From: Variovorax sp. PBL-E5
GTDB lineage: Bacteria > Pseudomonadota > Gammaproteobacteria > Burkholderiales > Burkholderiaceae_C
DNA length: 64,000 bases
Assembly (NCBI RefSeq): GCF_901827185.1
Contig: NZ_LR594671.1
Span: 1,860,001-1,924,000, forward strand
Direction: 5' to 3'
The notes below the pieces were generated by a model. It had not been told where the DNA came from. It saw nothing but the letters and a program-made list of their open reading frames with translations, and searched no databases. A program made the position numbers and the translations under genes. Shown one piece after another: positions 62,577 through 64,000 of this stretch. Position 1 is the first letter of the stretch. Each line of letters begins with the position of its first letter.

Positions 62577-63755
62577 TCAGAACGTGCCCATCGAGAGGAA
62601 GCCGTCCACGGGATCGAAGTCGGCCACCAGCTTCTTGCCGACCAGGTCCTTGAGCGCTTCGGTGGCGCCGCCGCCCAGCGTGCCGTAGCGCACGCCGCGG
62701 TAGATGCGCGAGATCGGATAGTCGTCGCAGAAGCCGTAGCCGCCGTGCACCTGCAGCGCTTCGGTCGCGACCCGGATCGCCATCTCGTTGACGAAGATCT
62801 TCGCGATCGCGGCGTCGTGCGGATCGGGAAAGGGGTTGGCCGTGAGGCATGCGCGGTACAGCAGGCTGCGGCCGGCCTCGATGTCGCGGTACATCTCGGC
62901 GAGCTTCCACTGGATGCCCTGGAACTCGGCGACGGCGTGACCGCGGATCGTGCGTTCGCGCACGTAGCCGATGGCTTCCTCGAAGGCCGCCTCGGCCAGG
63001 CCCAGCGAAACGCTCGGGTTCAGGCAGCGCTGCGTGTTGAAGGCCGACAGCAGCTTCTTGAATCCGCCTTCGCGCAGGACCACGTTCTCGACCGGCACCT
63101 CGCAGTTGTTGAACTGGATCTCCGCGAGGTACTCGCCGCCCATGGTGTGGTAGCGCGCCGTGACCTCGAAGCCGGGCGTGTTGCGGTTCACGAGCACGCA
63201 GCCGATGCCCTCGCGGCCGGGCGTGCCGTTGATGCGGGTGAAGACGACGAACCATTGCGCCTCGTTGGCGCGGCTGATCAGTGTCTTGACGCCGTTGACC
63301 ACGGCGCGGTCGCCCTTGATCACGGTGTTGGTCTTGTAGTTGGGCACGTCGGTGCCGGCATGCGGCTCCGTCATGCACACGGCCAAATGCGCTTCGCCCG
63401 AAACGACCTTGGGCAGGATGTCGCGCTTCATGCTCTCCGGCGCGTAGGTGCTGATGACGCGGACTTGCACGCCGACCATGCCCATGAGTGCCATGGCCGT
63501 GCAGTAGCAGTGCTTGGCGACTTCCTCCATGATCAGCGCGGTGTCGAACACCGGCAGGTTCGAGCCGCCGTACTCCTCGGGGATCGACATGCCCAGCACG
63601 CCGATCTTCGCCAGCGCGTTCAGGTTGTCCCAGGGATAGGTGCCGTCCAGGTATTTGATCGAGTTGCCGCGGAAGTCCTTGTCCTTGGCGAGGCTGCGGA
63701 CGGTGCCCACCAACGAACGTTGCTCTTCGGTGAGTAGAAGTCTCTGGTTGCTCAT
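62577..63755 (-). CDS. acyl-CoA dehydrogenase
   Basis: A 392-residue FAD enzyme that makes 2,3-enoyl-CoA. The fold is complete: VGTVRSLAKDKDFRGNSI at the start, AVCMTEPHAGTDVPNYKT (FAD/substrate loop), VFDTALIMEEVAKHC, and near the end TEALQVHGGYGFCDDYPISRIYRG with the FAD-adenine motif QVHGGYG. The catalytic base of this subfamily could not be placed with certainty. Start at MSNQRLLLTEEQ (63753-63755). Part of the same operon as the CoA-transferase and lyase. Confidence 0.95.
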   Translation of the reverse strand: MSNQRLLLTEEQRSLVGTVRSLAKDKDFRGNSIKYLDGTYPWDNLNALAKIGVLGMSIPEEYGGSNLPVFDTALIMEEVAKHCYCTAMALMGMVGVQVRVISTYAPESMKRDILPKVVSGEAHLAVCMTEPHAGTDVPNYKTNTVIKGDRAVVNGVKTLISRANEAQWFVVFTRINGTPGREGIGCVLVNRNTPGFEVTARYHTMGGEYLAEIQFNNCEVPVENVVLREGGFKKLLSAFNTQRCLNPSVSLGLAEAAFEEAIGYVRERTIRGHAVAEFQGIQWKLAEMYRDIEAGRSLLYRACLTANPFPDPHDAAIAKIFVNEMAIRVATEALQVHGGYGFCDDYPISRIYRGVRYGTLGGGATEALKDLVGKKLVADFDPVDGFLSMGTF

Positions 63756-63813
63756 GATGTGATTCCTTGTCGGGTCGGTGGATTGCAGGGTTCGGTGAAA
63801 GGCGCGCTGTGAC

Positions 63814-64000
63814 TCATGCCACGACGCCCGTGAAGCGCGGAGGCCGGCGCTCGGCGAAGGCGGCAAGGCCTTCGGCGTAGTCGGCCGACCCGAGGATGTC
63901 CGGCAGCGCCGCGCGCTCGAGCCGCAGCCCGTCGGCGAGCGGCAGCTCGATGCCCTGGTAGACGAGCTGCTTGAGCGCAGCGAGCGCGGGCGCCGAGCGG
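63814..64000 (-). CDS. enoyl-CoA hydratase/isomerase, partial
   Basis: The C-terminal end of a crotonase-family gene that continues past the window. The minus frame ends in FAERRPPRFTGVVA with stop TGA (63814-63816), the usual crotonase C-terminus, and the preceding sequence (LLKQLVYQGIELPLADGLRL, ERAALPDILGSADYAEG) fits. It is 58 bases upstream of the dehydrogenase start and is the first visible gene of the acyl-CoA operon. It would hydrate the enoyl-CoA formed by the dehydrogenase. Confidence 0.85.
   Translation of the reverse strand, partial: RSAPALAALKQLVYQGIELPLADGLRLERAALPDILGSADYAEGLAAFAERRPPRFTGVVA

Overview
The window is GC-rich, densely coded chromosomal DNA. It most resembles a betaproteobacterium of the order Burkholderiales, family Comamonadaceae, probably Variovorax or a close relative. 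This is inferred from the many Bug-family (tripartite tricarboxylate transporter) binding proteins, the thrS-infC-rpmI-rplT-pheS-pheT-ihfA-merR order, the H1-like/SWIB fusion protein and general protein flavour; no database search was possible.

Layout. 1-7454: end of a Bug transporter gene, an alpha/beta hydrolase, clpB behind a plausible sigma-32 promoter, arfB, a metallophosphoesterase and a SulP transporter. 7545-11162: an aldehyde dehydrogenase, and an AraC regulator divergent from an MFS exporter. 11183-13325: a compact arsenic operon arsR-aqpS-arsC-arsH with a palindromic operator. 13401-14156: a lone lumazine synthase gene under an FMN riboswitch. 14257-15348: a YcaQ-type DNA repair gene. 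15395-26822: a long minus-strand catabolic operon with a TctCBA transporter, a second Bug protein and seven enzymes. It lies next to a TetR regulator (26901-27542) with two matching operator sites, the second placed between tetR and a divergent ThDP enzyme. 29419-30947: an H1-tail/SWIB protein and a DMT exporter. 31334-32653: isocitrate lyase. 32751-36575: GtrA, HAD-UbiA and a large membrane protein, probably a polyprenyl-linked sugar pathway.

36661-44724 is the translation operon thrS-infC-rpmI-rplT-pheS-pheT-ihfA plus a MerR gene. A 20-codon leader ORF rich in early Thr codons, followed by a perfect terminator and a competing antiterminator, precedes thrS and looks like ribosome-mediated attenuation. 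infC appears to use a rare ATC start. A second terminator-like hairpin lies before pheS.

44814-55543 is a 10.7 kb island integrated in the 3' end of tRNA-Pro(GGG). It has a P4-type integrase, an AlpA-like regulator, a Toprim primase-like protein, a DUF3987 helicase-like protein, small unknown genes, and one large cargo gene encoding TPR repeats fused to an OGT/SPINDLY-like (GT41) glycosyltransferase. A 14-bp att repeat and GGGGGTACA arm-site repeats mark both ends. No capsid or conjugation genes are visible.

55532-64000 returns to chromosome: a CPA1 antiporter, an aldo/keto reductase and cupin divergent from a LysR regulator, then a DUF2889 gene and an acyl-CoA cluster (CaiB/BaiF CoA-transferase, CitE-like lyase, acyl-CoA dehydrogenase, enoyl-CoA hydratase cut by the window edge).
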